Shown here piece by piece: positions 9,658-19,565 of a DNA stretch of 64,000 nt (its first letter is position 1; every line of letters starts with the position of its first letter). Source of the stretch: a bacterium UBP14_UBA6098 (GTDB lineage: Bacteria > UBP14 > UBA6098); assembly GCA_002428525.1 (NCBI GenBank), contig DIWU01000014.1:1-64000 (forward strand), written 5' to 3'. Both the position numbers and the translations under genes were made by a program. A model generated the notes under the pieces. It saw nothing but the letters and a program-made list of their open reading frames with translations, had not been told where the DNA came from and ran no database searches.

Positions 9658-12600
9658 CTATTTCAGATAAACAATCCTTTTCACCGCCGATTCGGAACCT
9701 CCGAGATTCATCCTGACGAGATAGACTCCCGACGACGCATCGTTTTCGGGATGCCATATAAACTCCCAAAGACCCGCCTTCGAAGTTTTATCGAGGCCGA
9801 CAGAAGGCTCTAAACACACGATCCTTCTGCCTGAAATATCGAAGATCTCCGCTCTTGGCGCTTCATTCAACTCGGTTTCGTCGATAGTAATTCGAATCGC
9901 TGAATTGAAGGGGTTCGGCCGGGCTAAAATCTCCGGCGACCGGGGTATCGCACGTTCCGAGACCGGCAACTGCTTCCAATGGTCGCCATAAAGCCCGGTT
10001 CGGCTGAAATTGCCCTTATGCGTCGGCCACGCGATGGCGGTCTCCGTATTCGGCGCGCCGGTTTTCCAAATATAGACCCGCGAGTCGAAGCAACCGATCG
10101 CGATCTCGATCTCGCCGTCGCCGTCGATATCCCCGAGCGTCGGTGCACCGAAGATATTGTCTTTGGTCACCAAGGGGAAGCCGGGGATCGGCGTGCCTGA
10201 GATATCGAAGGCATGTATTCTATCGTTGAGTGCGTAAACCAAATCCCAAAAACCGTCGCCGTCGATATCGCCGATAGTGGCGTTGCCGGCGAATTCGGTG
10301 GAACTGCCGAGTGTAATCGGCCAACCGGGTAGCGGAGAGCCGTTCGCACTGTAGATCGCGACGTCGTATGAGCCGGAGATGACCGCCTCGCAAACTCCAT
10401 CGCCGTCGAAGTCCGCGGCGGCGCAGTTCGACCCGAATTCCCAGAAATAAAAGCCCTCCACCGGCCATCCGGGAAGCACTCCACCGTCGAAGGTAAATAT
10501 ATATATGCCGCTAAGATTCGAAGGGGCAAGGATTTCGAGCGTCGAGGTGTCCGAATCGAAATTTGCGATGACAGGATTGCATCCGGAGAAGTTCGCCCAT
10601 GGTATCCTCACCGGCCAACCGGGGGCGACACTTCCGTCGGCCTCGAGCACCCAGAAAGTCCCTTGTCCCAATGAATCCGCAGGTCCTCCGAAGGCAAACT
10701 CCACCTCGCCGTCACCGTCGATATCGCCGATTGCCGGCGAACCGAAAAGACTGCCGCTCCGCCCCTCCTCGCATTTATAGAAAACCCCTCCCGAATCCGG
10801 GATAAAAGAACTTCCATCCGCGCGGTAAACCTCGAGGCCGTCGAAGGTCGGGTTAACGATCTCGAGCGAGCCGTCGTTGTCGAGATCGGCTAAAACAGGA
10901 GTGCCCATCGAGCTCATCTTCACCGAAACCGGCCATCCGGCTTCATTGGAACCGTCGTTTAAATCGAGAAGATATAGCTTCATGGAATTATCGCGTTGGT
11001 TTGCCAACATCTCGAAATCGCCGTCGCCTGTCACATCGCCCAACGCGGGGCTTCCCCAGACACCATTGGGAGAGGGTATCGAATCGACCCAAGCGAAGAC
11101 AGCGAAGGGATCGGTGTTCATTGTGGAATCGTAAACATCCTCGCCATCGGCAAAGAGGGCGAAGACCGCCGAGTAATTCTGTCCTCCGACAAAAACCTCC
11201 TGCGCACCGTCGCCGTCGGTGTCGAAAAGGACTATCGAGGAATACAGCTTGATCGAGAAGCCCACCGACCGCGGCCAACCGTCCAGCGCAGACAGCGTCG
11301 TCCAAGCCGGCACAGAATCCGAGGGGCGACTCTCGTTGAGCCAGTTATCGATGGCGGTCACTCGGTAATAATAACGGGTTGTGGGAGGCAATCCTTCGTC
11401 GATAAAGGTCGCGAAAGAGATCGGGAAGACATTGAGGAGGTGCCATTCGGAGCCGGGATCTATCCCCCTTCGATAAACATTGTAGCCGAAAACCGAGCTG
11501 TCCTCCGGCGGTGACCAGTAAAGCCGAATAGAAGTCACCGAAGGCTCGACCATGAGGGATTCCGGCGCGCTCGGAACGCTTCGTTCGAATAGAACCGTTT
11601 CCGGCGTGGTATTTGAGAACTCGAAAACCGCAATACCCTTTAAAAGCGGGCCGTTGGCGATCACTGCAACCGGAATGATCAATGTATCGAAAGGTGAGAT
11701 AGTGTCGATATCGAAGGAAGGAGTCCCGAGTGTCGCGCCGGCGACCGATAAACTCACACGACCACCGCGGAAATCTCCGAAGCCCGTGTTCGTCACGCCG
11801 ATCATGAGGAAGGCGGTATCGCCCTCGGAGGGCATCGAACCCGATCCACCGGAATAGTCTGTATAGAAATGCCGCAGAATCGGGCCGTCTATATTAATCG
11901 CGAGTGTATCGGCGGATTCCCTGCCATCGATTTCAAAATGGACAATCGGCCTCAGATTCGTTATACCGCGTGTTCGGGGGGAGGCGGTTATAGTGAATAT
12001 CGAGGGCAAGGTCACAGTGTCGCCTCCGGCGAGCGAAACGCTCGTCCCAACCGAATCTATCGCATCGCAGTTCCGTAGCTTGATACTCACCGTGTCCGCT
12101 GTTAAAACCCCGCAGTTCTTTATTCTGATATCGCAAACAAAGGTATCCCCCGGCTCGAACGATGCGTCGCCGTCACCCGCTGTTTCCCTGAAAACCGCCT
12201 CCTCGACGACAACGAACGCCCTCTCCGAGCTGGCGACATAAACAGTCTCCTCGGCAAAGGCCGCCCCGCCTCCAAATGCCGAGACATAAACACATTCGGC
12301 CTCCCCCGCACGAACCAAAAGACGAGTCGTTCCGCTGTCGTCGGTGACCCCCATTGCGTATCTGCCTGCGGGAGTCCTTGCGACGATCGTGACACCGGCC
12401 ATCGGGGCCGATGTCGATGAATTCGTTACAGAGGGCAAAATTACCGAGCTCTCGGAGGAAATCGTGTCACTGAAAAGCGTTAGGTCAATCTCTGTAAGCC
12501 CCTGCGGAAAAACATCGAGAAATGGATAGCCGAATAGCGTCGTGATCGTTTTGTAGTAACGATAGACTATATTATCGCTCATAGCCAAAATCGAGTTCTG

Positions 12601-14238
12601 CAGAACCTCTCCGAGCTTTATCGAGGCGAAGGGCAAAAGGTTGTTCGCCCAAACTAAAAAAACCAAAGACGATTGAGAGGTCCACGCCGAGCGGGAATGC
12701 GCGAGAACAGCAACCAGTCCACCATTCGGCGCGCGCACCGCCGCCGCACCCACAGAGGCCAGATCGATCGCGTTGACCTCGCAGGAGTATGTGTGCAATA
12801 TCGGGAAATTGGGGGCGTTGGACATATCCATGAAATCCTGAATACTAAGTCCTCCGCCACCGGAGTATTTACCGGTATGAAGAATATATTGGTAGCCGTG
12901 GTCGAAATGGCATATTAGATAGCGCCCGAGAGCAAGTTCATTCATGAAATTCGAGCTGTTCAACTCCATATCGCCGCCGCTTGTGCTCGCAAAGGAAAAC
13001 ATCCGGAGGGCATCGATTCCCGAAGGGACATAGGTTTCAATCAGTGAATCGCAAAGCACTTGGCCCAACCTGTCTCCAGCCGTCGGGGATAGACTTGCAC
13101 AAGCGAAAAGCCATCGTCTGGCGAAATCGGGTTCGAGGCCCCTCCTGTGCGCGCGAAGCTTCTCGATATAACCCAAGACCTCGATCGTGTCCTCGGGCTG
13201 AAACCGGCCGACGAAGATCTCGGGGAAGTAATCGTCACCATCCTGCTCACCAAAATAGCGATTGCCGTTTTCGTTCCAATCGCCGTCTAATGACGCAAAA
13301 TAAAGGTCGGTGGGCACTTCCGAGTATGTCGGGATCGCCATTGCGCCGAAGCGAAACCTCACCGGCAATTCATCTATATCCCCGACAAGAAAGGCTCCGG
13401 AAATCCCCCACTTCGCATAGGCCTCGACGATAAATCGGCGAATCCTCTCCGCCCTATCAACACCGTGCGGGTAGGCCGAATATAGCGCTTCGAGCGGAAT
13501 CGCTTCGAGCGAAAGGCCGAAGGCTATCTCGTCGAAAATGAACTCCTCGAAATAGGGCAAATACCGTTCGGGAACAATAACAACACCGTCGGCCGGATCG
13601 TCGCCGGAGGCCGGCGGGAAACTTCGAACTCTCGGTCTCATCTCGTCCATCGGTATCGAGGTGAAGCCGACATCGACCGCCTCGGGATTAACCACCGCGC
13701 GTTCGAGGACACGCCTCCTCAAACCCGCCGAGAACGGCGTCGAGGCCTCGGGCTTGGGGGCTTCATACCCCCAAGGCTCGAGAGCTATCTCCAAGTCGAA
13801 GGAGCTGATTCGAGTAAGCGCGCCCTCGGAGGAGTAATAATTCACCGGCGAAAGGCGAATCTGCGCGACCGGCACCCCAAAAAGCACTCCGGTGCTAACA
13901 AGCTCGGCGGGGCACACCGCTTTGACGGCCGGAAAAGGCCAAGGGGCATAATATTCACTCTCGCAGATAGTCGAGACCGAAACACCCGAAGCGAGCGGCT
14001 CCTCATGGGCGGTGTATGATATCGAGGTCGCCCTCGTGCCGGAGGGCAGAGCCAGATTGATCGTCCTGACCGGAAGATCGGGCTCCCCGGGAAGCCCCCC
14101 CTCACATCCGGCCATCGAAACGATCGCGCGATTCCCCTCGATATAAATCTCCGGAACCGCCCGTTCGAAATATGTGAATGACAGCGCCATCGCTGAACAC
14201 ACGACAACAGCCGACAGTGCGATAATCCTTAATTTCAT
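9658..14238 (-). CDS. Giant secreted gingipain-like (C25) cysteine protease with FN3, FG-GAP repeats and sorting domain
   Basis: About 1526 residues. Signal peptide (MKLRIIALSAVVVCSAMALS), then a propeptide-like beta region, then a caspase-fold C25 domain. The likely catalytic pair is His447 (FDHGY) and Cys486 (HTYSCEVN), a spacing comparable to gingipain R. A fibronectin type III domain (SIRLYWSPPEDSSVFGYNVYRR) precedes at least seven FG-GAP/VCBS-type calcium repeats of the DIDGDGE kind. The C-terminus has PNPFNS, SSGVYLVRM and YLK. ATG 14238 overlaps the upstream glycosyltransferase stop as ATGA and has GGGAG before it, so the longer in-frame start is rejected. It is probably exported and cell-surface or secreted. 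Confidence 0.85.
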   Translation of the reverse strand: MKLRIIALSAVVVCSAMALSFTYFERAVPEIYIEGNRAIVSMAGCEGGLPGEPDLPVRTINLALPSGTRATSISYTAHEEPLASGVSVSTICESEYYAPWPFPAVKAVCPAELVSTGVLFGVPVAQIRLSPVNYYSSEGALTRISSFDLEIALEPWGYEAPKPEASTPFSAGLRRRVLERAVVNPEAVDVGFTSIPMDEMRPRVRSFPPASGDDPADGVVIVPERYLPYFEEFIFDEIAFGLSLEAIPLEALYSAYPHGVDRAERIRRFIVEAYAKWGISGAFLVGDIDELPVRFRFGAMAIPTYSEVPTDLYFASLDGDWNENGNRYFGEQDGDDYFPEIFVGRFQPEDTIEVLGYIEKLRAHRRGLEPDFARRWLFACASLSPTAGDRLGQVLCDSLIETYVPSGIDALRMFSFASTSGGDMELNSSNFMNELALGRYLICHFDHGYQYILHTGKYSGGGGLSIQDFMDMSNAPNFPILHTYSCEVNAIDLASVGAAAVRAPNGGLVAVLAHSRSAWTSQSSLVFLVWANNLLPFASIKLGEVLQNSILAMSDNIVYRYYKTITTLFGYPFLDVFPQGLTEIDLTLFSDTISSESSVILPSVTNSSTSAPMAGVTIVARTPAGRYAMGVTDDSGTTRLLVRAGEAECVYVSAFGGGAAFAEETVYVASSERAFVVVEEAVFRETAGDGDASFEPGDTFVCDIRIKNCGVLTADTVSIKLRNCDAIDSVGTSVSLAGGDTVTLPSIFTITASPRTRGITNLRPIVHFEIDGRESADTLAINIDGPILRHFYTDYSGGSGSMPSEGDTAFLMIGVTNTGFGDFRGGRVSLSVAGATLGTPSFDIDTISPFDTLIIPVAVIANGPLLKGIAVFEFSNTTPETVLFERSVPSAPESLMVEPSVTSIRLYWSPPEDSSVFGYNVYRRGIDPGSEWHLLNVFPISFATFIDEGLPPTTRYYYRVTAIDNWLNESRPSDSVPAWTTLSALDGWPRSVGFSIKLYSSIVLFDTDGDGAQEVFVGGQNYSAVFALFADGEDVYDSTMNTDPFAVFAWVDSIPSPNGVWGSPALGDVTGDGDFEMLANQRDNSMKLYLLDLNDGSNEAGWPVSVKMSSMGTPVLADLDNDGSLEIVNPTFDGLEVYRADGSSFIPDSGGVFYKCEEGRSGSLFGSPAIGDIDGDGEVEFAFGGPADSLGQGTFWVLEADGSVAPGWPVRIPWANFSGCNPVIANFDSDTSTLEILAPSNLSGIYIFTFDGGVLPGWPVEGFYFWEFGSNCAAADFDGDGVCEAVISGSYDVAIYSANGSPLPGWPITLGSSTEFAGNATIGDIDGDGFWDLVYALNDRIHAFDISGTPIPGFPLVTKDNIFGAPTLGDIDGDGEIEIAIGCFDSRVYIWKTGAPNTETAIAWPTHKGNFSRTGLYGDHWKQLPVSERAIPRSPEILARPNPFNSAIRITIDETELNEAPRAEIFDISGRRIVCLEPSVGLDKTSKAGLWEFIWHPENDASSGVYLVRMNLGGSESAVKRIVYLK

Positions 14239-15332
14239 TGAAATTCTCCCGGGGAAATCCAGCCGAGCTCGGCGTATTTTTGAAGCATTAAATCGATAGT
14301 GCGCGACGGGCTGTGGAAATTCCTCACCCATTCGATTCCAGCGGCGCCGTATTTTTCTCGTAAGTCTTTATCGGTTGATAGTTTAACAAGGATGTTCGGC
14401 AAGGTCTCGGCGCATGCCGTCACAAAGGGATGTTCGCCCAAAAAGGCCTCGTGGTCGGGTAAAAGCTCGACCACAGTAGGAATCCCCATCGCCGCGGACT
14501 CGAGGCCGCTAATTCCGTAACCTAACTCGCCAAGCTGGTCGATAAAAATATGACAACCCGCCTTCAAGTAAAGCGTTTCTGCGTGAGGCTTTCGTTCGAT
14601 TATCACAGGCTCGATCTCGCAGGTCTTTGCGGCCTCGCCGATAGCCTCGATGATTCGATCGGTTCCCTTGGCGGAACGGTTCGTCGCGACATGGCCTATT
14701 CGCACGGGGCCGTTCGGCGGGTCCGCCGAGGGAAGCCCGCTCGGATCGAATGGGAAGGGCAACCATGTCGCCCTCGGGTGAAGCGCGATATGGTCGAACT
14801 CCATCACAAAAACCGCCCCCGCGGCGCCGTCAACCTTAGGCAGAACACCGTGCTGACGAAGATCGCTACCGTAGTAGGTCGTCGCGAGCCTCCCTCCTCG
14901 GCGCGCCCAATCGAGAATCCATACGCTGTCGCGAAGAAGCGGCAGGCCGCCGTCGAGGACTACTATATCGAATTCATCCAAGCGCTTAGGGAATCCGGCC
15001 CTACGAAAGTATGGCTCCCACAATCTATCCCGCAGAGCAAAGAGTATATTCGAGGGGAAACTATCGCCGTTCCATGTCGGCGGAAGCTCTCCGAGCTGTT
15101 TTCTTCGGACATTAAGCGTTTTCGGCGTCGTCCCAAAAAGCCTTTGCGCAAACCGGACAACCCCTCCGGCCGCCATGGGCAGATTCAAGCACTCGTCCTC
15201 GCTAAAACCATAGGGATGCGGCCACATCGTGATGAGCCAAGAGCTTATTCCGCGGGCGCGCTCGGCCTTCACCGTTTCGTAGGGCACGCCGGCGTAATTC
15301 TGAGGCGCTATATGTAGGATCGAAAGAGACAT
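14235..15332 (-). CDS. GT-B fold glycosyltransferase
   Basis: A 365-residue protein of the GT4-like class. The N-terminal half (SILHIAPQNYAG) fits an acceptor domain. The C-terminal half has GHVATNRSAKGTDRIIEA and the donor-site signature around LGYGISGLESAAMGIPTVV, where the conserved Glu contacts a nucleotide-sugar. No transmembrane segment is seen. Acceptor and sugar cannot be read from the sequence. It is the first gene of a two-gene operon with the C25 protease, so a role in surface glycosylation is possible but inferred. It appears leaderless. Confidence 0.75.
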   Translation of the reverse strand: MSLSILHIAPQNYAGVPYETVKAERARGISSWLITMWPHPYGFSEDECLNLPMAAGGVVRFAQRLFGTTPKTLNVRRKQLGELPPTWNGDSFPSNILFALRDRLWEPYFRRAGFPKRLDEFDIVVLDGGLPLLRDSVWILDWARRGGRLATTYYGSDLRQHGVLPKVDGAAGAVFVMEFDHIALHPRATWLPFPFDPSGLPSADPPNGPVRIGHVATNRSAKGTDRIIEAIGEAAKTCEIEPVIIERKPHAETLYLKAGCHIFIDQLGELGYGISGLESAAMGIPTVVELLPDHEAFLGEHPFVTACAETLPNILVKLSTDKDLREKYGAAGIEWVRNFHSPSRTIDLMLQKYAELGWISPGEFQ

Positions 15333-15338
15333 CTTTTA

Positions 15339-15366
15339 ATAATACAAAAAAATTGTAAATAATCAA
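15339..15366 (-). promoter_or_regulatory. Promoter giving a leaderless glycosyltransferase mRNA
   Basis: On the minus strand TTGATT (15366-15361) and TATTAT (15344-15339) are 16 bp apart. Six nucleotides separate the -10 box from ATG 15332, putting the transcript start on the A of ATG. No ribosome-binding site is present. Confidence 0.65.
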
Positions 15367-15419
15367 TTTCCCCTCATAGATTATTAATTCTCGACAAGAG
15401 GTTAAATTTAGGGTTGGCC

Positions 15420-15448
15420 TTGCGTTTTATATATAAAAATCTTATAAT
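15420..15448 (+). promoter_or_regulatory. Promoter giving a leaderless uppS mRNA
   Basis: TTGCGT (15420-15425) and a perfect TATAAT (15443-15448) are 17 bp apart. ATG 15457 begins 9 nt after the -10 box, so the predicted leader is 0-2 nt. No Shine-Dalgarno sequence is present. Confidence 0.75.
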
Positions 15449-15456
15449 ATAGAATT

Positions 15457-16251
15457 ATGTTTGAAGATTCAGAGAATAACATCGGCCAAAGGCCGGAAGA
15501 GCGCAATTCGATAGAGGCCCTGAAAGAGGAGTTCTTCGCTATCGGCGTCGTGCCCGATCATGTCGCGATTATCATGGACGGCAACGGCCGTTGGGCGGCA
15601 AAACGAGGCCTTCCGGTCGAAAAAGGACATTCGGCCGGAGTCAAGGCGGCAAAGGCCGCCGTCAAAACAGCGCGAGAAGCCGGAATAAAGGTGCTCACAC
15701 TATATACCTTCAGCGTCCAGAACTGGAAACGCTCCTCGCTGGAGGTCGGCGCACTCATGAACTTACTTTCGGACTCCGCCTTCGGCGAGGTCGGCGAGCT
15801 TGTAAAAGAGGGCGTCCGCGTGACTATCTCGGGCGACCTCGACGGCCTACCGCTCGCTCAACGAAAGGCCCTTCAGATGGTCGTTTCGCGCACGTCCGAG
15901 GGCAAGGTGCTCGTCCTCAACCTTGCTTTGAACTACGGCGGTCGCGAGGAGATTGTTCGTGCCGCGAAAAGGCTCGCGGTAAAATCCCGCTCCGGCGAGA
16001 TCGACCCTAAGCAAATCGACGAAGCGCTTTTTGCGCAAAACCTATGGACCGCGGCCCTTCCCGACCCCGACCTTATGATTCGAACCAGCGGCGAACTGAG
16101 GCTCTCGAACTTCCTACTTTGGCAATGCGCGTATTCCGAGTTTTTCATATCAAATAAGCTATGGCCCGATTTCGATGACGCGGAATTCTTCCGCGCGCTC
16201 ATCGATTATGCAAACCGAGATAGACGTTTCGGTGGAAGAGAGGTAAAGTGA
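15457..16251 (+). CDS. uppS: Isoprenyl (undecaprenyl) diphosphate synthase
   Basis: A cis-prenyltransferase that condenses isopentenyl diphosphate units on farnesyl diphosphate to make the C55 carrier for peptidoglycan and O-antigen. 264 residues; catalytic motif IIMDGNGRWA and the C-terminal RTSGELRLSNFLLWQ with downstream SEF, all diagnostic. It heads a long plus-strand operon; lgt starts within its last codons (GTG 16248). Confidence 0.95.
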   Translation: MFEDSENNIGQRPEERNSIEALKEEFFAIGVVPDHVAIIMDGNGRWAAKRGLPVEKGHSAGVKAAKAAVKTAREAGIKVLTLYTFSVQNWKRSSLEVGALMNLLSDSAFGEVGELVKEGVRVTISGDLDGLPLAQRKALQMVVSRTSEGKVLVLNLALNYGGREEIVRAAKRLAVKSRSGEIDPKQIDEALFAQNLWTAALPDPDLMIRTSGELRLSNFLLWQCAYSEFFISNKLWPDFDDAEFFRALIDYANRDRRFGGREVK

Positions 16252-17087
16252 AGCCCGAGATTCTCAGTTTAGGCCCTGTTTCGATCAAATCTTGGGGGCT
16301 TGCGCTGGCCGTCAGTGTTGTTTTATCAACAATTATCGCGCTGAAGAGAAGCAAAAAATTCGGGGTAAACCCGGATATTGTTTACGACCTGATCTTTGTC
16401 GTTGTGGTTTCGGCCATTGTCGGGAGCCGAATTTGGTATGTCGTCTTCCATCTCGATGAATTCAGCGGGAACTGGCTCGATATAATTAATCCCTTCCAAG
16501 GACCGGGCGGCTTCGGAATAGCGGGGCTCTCCATGATGGGCGGCGTCGCGCTCGTTGTAATCGCCGTTGCCGTCTATTCATTCGTGAAAAAGCTCGACTT
16601 CCTGAAGGTCGCCGATGTCATCGGCCCGCTTTTCCTGCTCGGCGTCGGTATTACTCGTATAGGCTGTTTCATGAACGGCTGTTGCTACGGCAGGCCCACC
16701 TCGGGCCCGCTTTCGGTTGTTTTCCCCGAAGGCCCGGCCGGAAGCTATTGGCAGTATTTCCTCGAAACCCACCCGACGACTACGATGACCGGCCTCATTC
16801 CGACGCAACTTATCGCCTCGGCGGCGGGTTTTGCGCTGTTCATCCTCGTTATTTGGCTCGAGAGATGGCGCTATTTCGACGGTTTCTCCTCGTGGCTTGT
16901 CCTTATGCTCTATTCGATTGACAGGTTCGTTATCGACCAGTTCAGGATTTACGAGGCAGAGCAGGTTTTGGGGCATATCGGCCCTATCATGATTACTGTC
17001 AACGAGATAATCTTAATTGTTCTGTTCTGTTTCAGCTGGGGACTTTTCGCGATTGGCACCTCGAGGGAGAAAAAAAGGCGCAAATGA
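16248..17087 (+). CDS. lgt: Prolipoprotein diacylglyceryl transferase
   Basis: An inner-membrane enzyme that transfers diacylglycerol from phosphatidylglycerol to the lipobox cysteine of prolipoproteins. 279 residues with about seven hydrophobic segments and the signature RIGCFMNGCCYG. The GTG start at 16248 overlaps the uppS stop as GTGA. Likely substrates in this window are the lipoproteins at 25143 and 25634. Confidence 0.93.
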   Translation: MKPEILSLGPVSIKSWGLALAVSVVLSTIIALKRSKKFGVNPDIVYDLIFVVVVSAIVGSRIWYVVFHLDEFSGNWLDIINPFQGPGGFGIAGLSMMGGVALVVIAVAVYSFVKKLDFLKVADVIGPLFLLGVGITRIGCFMNGCCYGRPTSGPLSVVFPEGPAGSYWQYFLETHPTTTMTGLIPTQLIASAAGFALFILVIWLERWRYFDGFSSWLVLMLYSIDRFVIDQFRIYEAEQVLGHIGPIMITVNEIILIVLFCFSWGLFAIGTSREKKRRK

Positions 17088-17770
17088 CGGCTTTAAACAT
17101 GATTCAAACCCTTGGCACGAGCCTTCGCGATCTGATTCTTCCGCCGCACTGCGCGCTCTGCGGTCGTAGAACCGGCGGCGCTCCGGTTTGTGACGACTGC
17201 GCCCAAAGCCTCACCCTCGATATGAATCCGAGGTCCATCGACTCCGATACCTTCCCGTTCTTCATCCCCGCATTTAAATTCGAGGACAACACTCGGGAAC
17301 TTATCCATTTGCTTAAATACGCCTCGCGTCCGGATATCGGCCACTTCTTCGGGGCATCGATCTCGGAAAAGCTCGACCGAGATTTGCTCGAGGGCGTGGA
17401 TGCTTGGCTTCCGGTGCCTTTGCATCATGTCAAAGAACGCTCGCGCGGTTTTAACCAAAGCCGCATGGTCGCGGAGCGGTTGGCCTCGGATTTGGGGATC
17501 CCGATCGCGAAGGGGGCTGTTCGCAGGATCAGAAACACAAACACTCAAACAAAACTCGACGCAAAAGAACGCAAAATTAATGTTTCCGGCGCATTCCGCG
17601 CTACCCGGGACCTTAAGGGGCAAAGTTTCGTCATCGTTGACGATGTCATAACCACCGGCGCTACGACCTCCGAACTCGCAAGGGCTGTCCTCGACGCCGG
17701 CGGTGAGGTTCGTTTCGCGCTGGCGATCTCCGCCCCCGCCCTCTCGGATTCAAAAGAACACGAAATCTAA
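17084..17770 (+). CDS. comF: ComF-family phosphoribosyltransferase-like protein
   Basis: 228 residues: an N-terminal zinc-ribbon (CALC and VCDDC) and a C-terminal type I phosphoribosyltransferase fold with the PRPP loop VIVDDVITTGATTSE. In transformable bacteria ComF aids DNA uptake; in others its role is unclear. The ATG overlaps the lgt stop by 4 nt. No other competence gene is adjacent, though minor pilins lie at 53864-57831. Confidence 0.85.
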   Translation: MTALNMIQTLGTSLRDLILPPHCALCGRRTGGAPVCDDCAQSLTLDMNPRSIDSDTFPFFIPAFKFEDNTRELIHLLKYASRPDIGHFFGASISEKLDRDLLEGVDAWLPVPLHHVKERSRGFNQSRMVAERLASDLGIPIAKGAVRRIRNTNTQTKLDAKERKINVSGAFRATRDLKGQSFVIVDDVITTGATTSELARAVLDAGGEVRFALAISAPALSDSKEHEI

Positions 17771-17786
17771 ATCGAAAGGCAGTATC

Positions 17787-18116
17787 ATGTTATCACCACT
17801 ACAAATGACTCTTATGGCCGCCGCCCCGCAGGAGGGCGCTCAACCGGTCAATCCTATCTTGTCATTTCTTCCGTTCATATTGATCTTCGTCGTTTTCTAC
17901 TTCCTGTTTATTCGCCCGCAATCGAAGAAACAGAAAGAGCATAACGAGATGCTCAACCAGCTTCAAAAGGGCGATCGGGTCATCACCACCGGCGGGCTGA
18001 TCGGCTCTGTTGTCGGGATCACGGACGATATCGTCACACTCCGTTTCGGCGAGAACTTCAAGGCCGAGGTCGGCAGAAGCTATATCACGGGCAAGATTGG
18101 AGAGCCCAATGCCTGA
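17787..18116 (+). CDS. yajC: Preprotein translocase subunit YajC
   Basis: A 109-residue accessory protein of the SecDF-YajC complex. A short N-terminus is followed by one transmembrane helix (ILSFLPFILIFVVFYFLFI), the hallmark RPQSKKQKEH, and the KGDRVITTGGLIGSV domain. ATG 17787 was chosen because the upstream in-frame start lies inside comF and adds a non-family extension. secD and secF are not in the window. Confidence 0.92.
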   Translation: MLSPLQMTLMAAAPQEGAQPVNPILSFLPFILIFVVFYFLFIRPQSKKQKEHNEMLNQLQKGDRVITTGGLIGSVVGITDDIVTLRFGENFKAEVGRSYITGKIGEPNA

Positions 18117-18645
18117 TGAGTTTCCGGCGGAACTTAAGTTCTGCTACTGGGGAAATCCGATACTGCGGAAAATGGCTATCGCGGTCGAGAACCCCGAGTC
18201 CGAAGAGACCAACGACTTCATTCAGCGAATGCGCGAGAAGCTCAAAGAACACGACGGCCTCGGCCTTGCGGCCAATCAGGTCGGATGCGATCGGCGGGTT
18301 TGCCTCGTCGCGTTTCCGAAGGAAGACGATTACTCCGAGATTAAAGCCCTGATAAACCCTGAGATAATCGAGTCGAGCGACGAAAAGGCTATCTATGAGG
18401 AGGGCTGTCTGTCCTTCCCCGCTCTATGGCTGAAAATCGAACGACCTTACAAAGTCAAGGTTCGGGCCTTTATCCACGGCGAGGGTGAGGCCGAATTCGA
18501 GGCCGAGGGCACACTTGCCGAGGTGCTCTCCCACGAGATCGACCACCTAAACGGAGTGGTATTCATCGACCACCTTCCGCAGATTCGAAGGGTGCTTCTG
18601 AGCAAAGAACTTAAGCGCATCGCAATGGAACACAACGATTTATGA
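18109..18645 (+). CDS. def: Peptide deformylase
   Basis: A metalloenzyme (Fe2+ or Zn2+) that removes the N-formyl group from nascent proteins. 178 residues with all three motifs: GLGLAANQVG, EEGCLSFP (metal Cys) and HEIDHLNG (two metal His and the catalytic Glu). GGAG at 18099-18102 fixes ATG 18109, which overlaps the yajC stop. Paired with fmt immediately downstream, the classic arrangement. Confidence 0.95.
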   Translation: MPDEFPAELKFCYWGNPILRKMAIAVENPESEETNDFIQRMREKLKEHDGLGLAANQVGCDRRVCLVAFPKEDDYSEIKALINPEIIESSDEKAIYEEGCLSFPALWLKIERPYKVKVRAFIHGEGEAEFEAEGTLAEVLSHEIDHLNGVVFIDHLPQIRRVLLSKELKRIAMEHNDL

Positions 18646-19565
18646 GAATCCTATTCTTCGGGACAACCGACTTTTCCCGCGCAATGCTGAAGGCCCTTAT
18701 CGAGGGCGGCCACGAGATCGCGGGCGTTGTCACCCTCCCCGACCAACCGGACTCGAGGGGGCACCGCGCAATCCCGACACCGGTCAAACTCCTCGCAAAG
18801 GACTTCGACCTCAAGGTGTTCGAGGCGGAAAACCTCAAGGATCCTTCATTTGCGGAAAGTCTCGAGGCCCTGAAGGCGGATATCGGCGTCGTGGTTTCAT
18901 TTAAAATCCTGCCGAGGGCGGTCTTCACCGCGCCGCGCCTCGGGACACTTAATGTCCACCCCTCGCTTCTGCCCAAGCTGAGAGGGCCGGCGCCCGTGCG
19001 GTGGGCGCTCATCGAGGGCCTCGCAGAAACCGGCGTGACGACATTCATCTTGGACGAAAAGGTCGATACCGGCGACATTATTCTCGCCGAACCGATCGAG
19101 ATCCCCCTCGATTTCAACTACGCCGAGCTTTTCGAGAGGATTATTCCGGTTGCGGAAAGGGTTATGCTTCACTCGCTCGAACTCGTCCAAAACGGAACAT
19201 ACTGCGGGAAGAAACAGAACCCTTCCGAAGCGACTAAAGCGCCTAAGCTCACCCCCGAGTTTTGTCGCATCGATTGGAACAAGCCCGCGAGCGAGCTACA
19301 CAACCTTGTCCGCGCACTCTCCCCTGAACCCGGAGCTTGGACTGAACTCGACGGGACGAGGTTTAAAGTCTTGAAAGCCCGTCAAACAGACGAATCCGGC
19401 TCCCCCGGCGAAATCCTCTCCTGCTCTCCACGAACCGGCCTGATCATCGCATGCGGAAGCGGTGCGCTTGAGATTCTGCAGATTCAAGCGCCGGGCAAGA
19501 AATCCCTCGAGTGCGGGGCGTTTCTCTGCGGATGTAAGTTATCGAAAGGGAAGGTTTGCATTTGA
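18642..19565 (+). CDS. fmt: Methionyl-tRNA formyltransferase
   Basis: Formylates initiator Met-tRNA with 10-formyl-tetrahydrofolate. 307 residues; N-terminal Rossmann-like domain with HPSLLPKLRGPAPVRWA and TGVTTFILDEKVDTGDI, then a C-terminal tRNA-binding domain. The ATG overlaps the def stop by 4 nt. Formylation is usually dispensable for leaderless initiation in vitro in other bacteria, which is worth noting given the leaderless genes here. Confidence 0.95.
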   Translation: MRILFFGTTDFSRAMLKALIEGGHEIAGVVTLPDQPDSRGHRAIPTPVKLLAKDFDLKVFEAENLKDPSFAESLEALKADIGVVVSFKILPRAVFTAPRLGTLNVHPSLLPKLRGPAPVRWALIEGLAETGVTTFILDEKVDTGDIILAEPIEIPLDFNYAELFERIIPVAERVMLHSLELVQNGTYCGKKQNPSEATKAPKLTPEFCRIDWNKPASELHNLVRALSPEPGAWTELDGTRFKVLKARQTDESGSPGEILSCSPRTGLIIACGSGALEILQIQAPGKKSLECGAFLCGCKLSKGKVCI

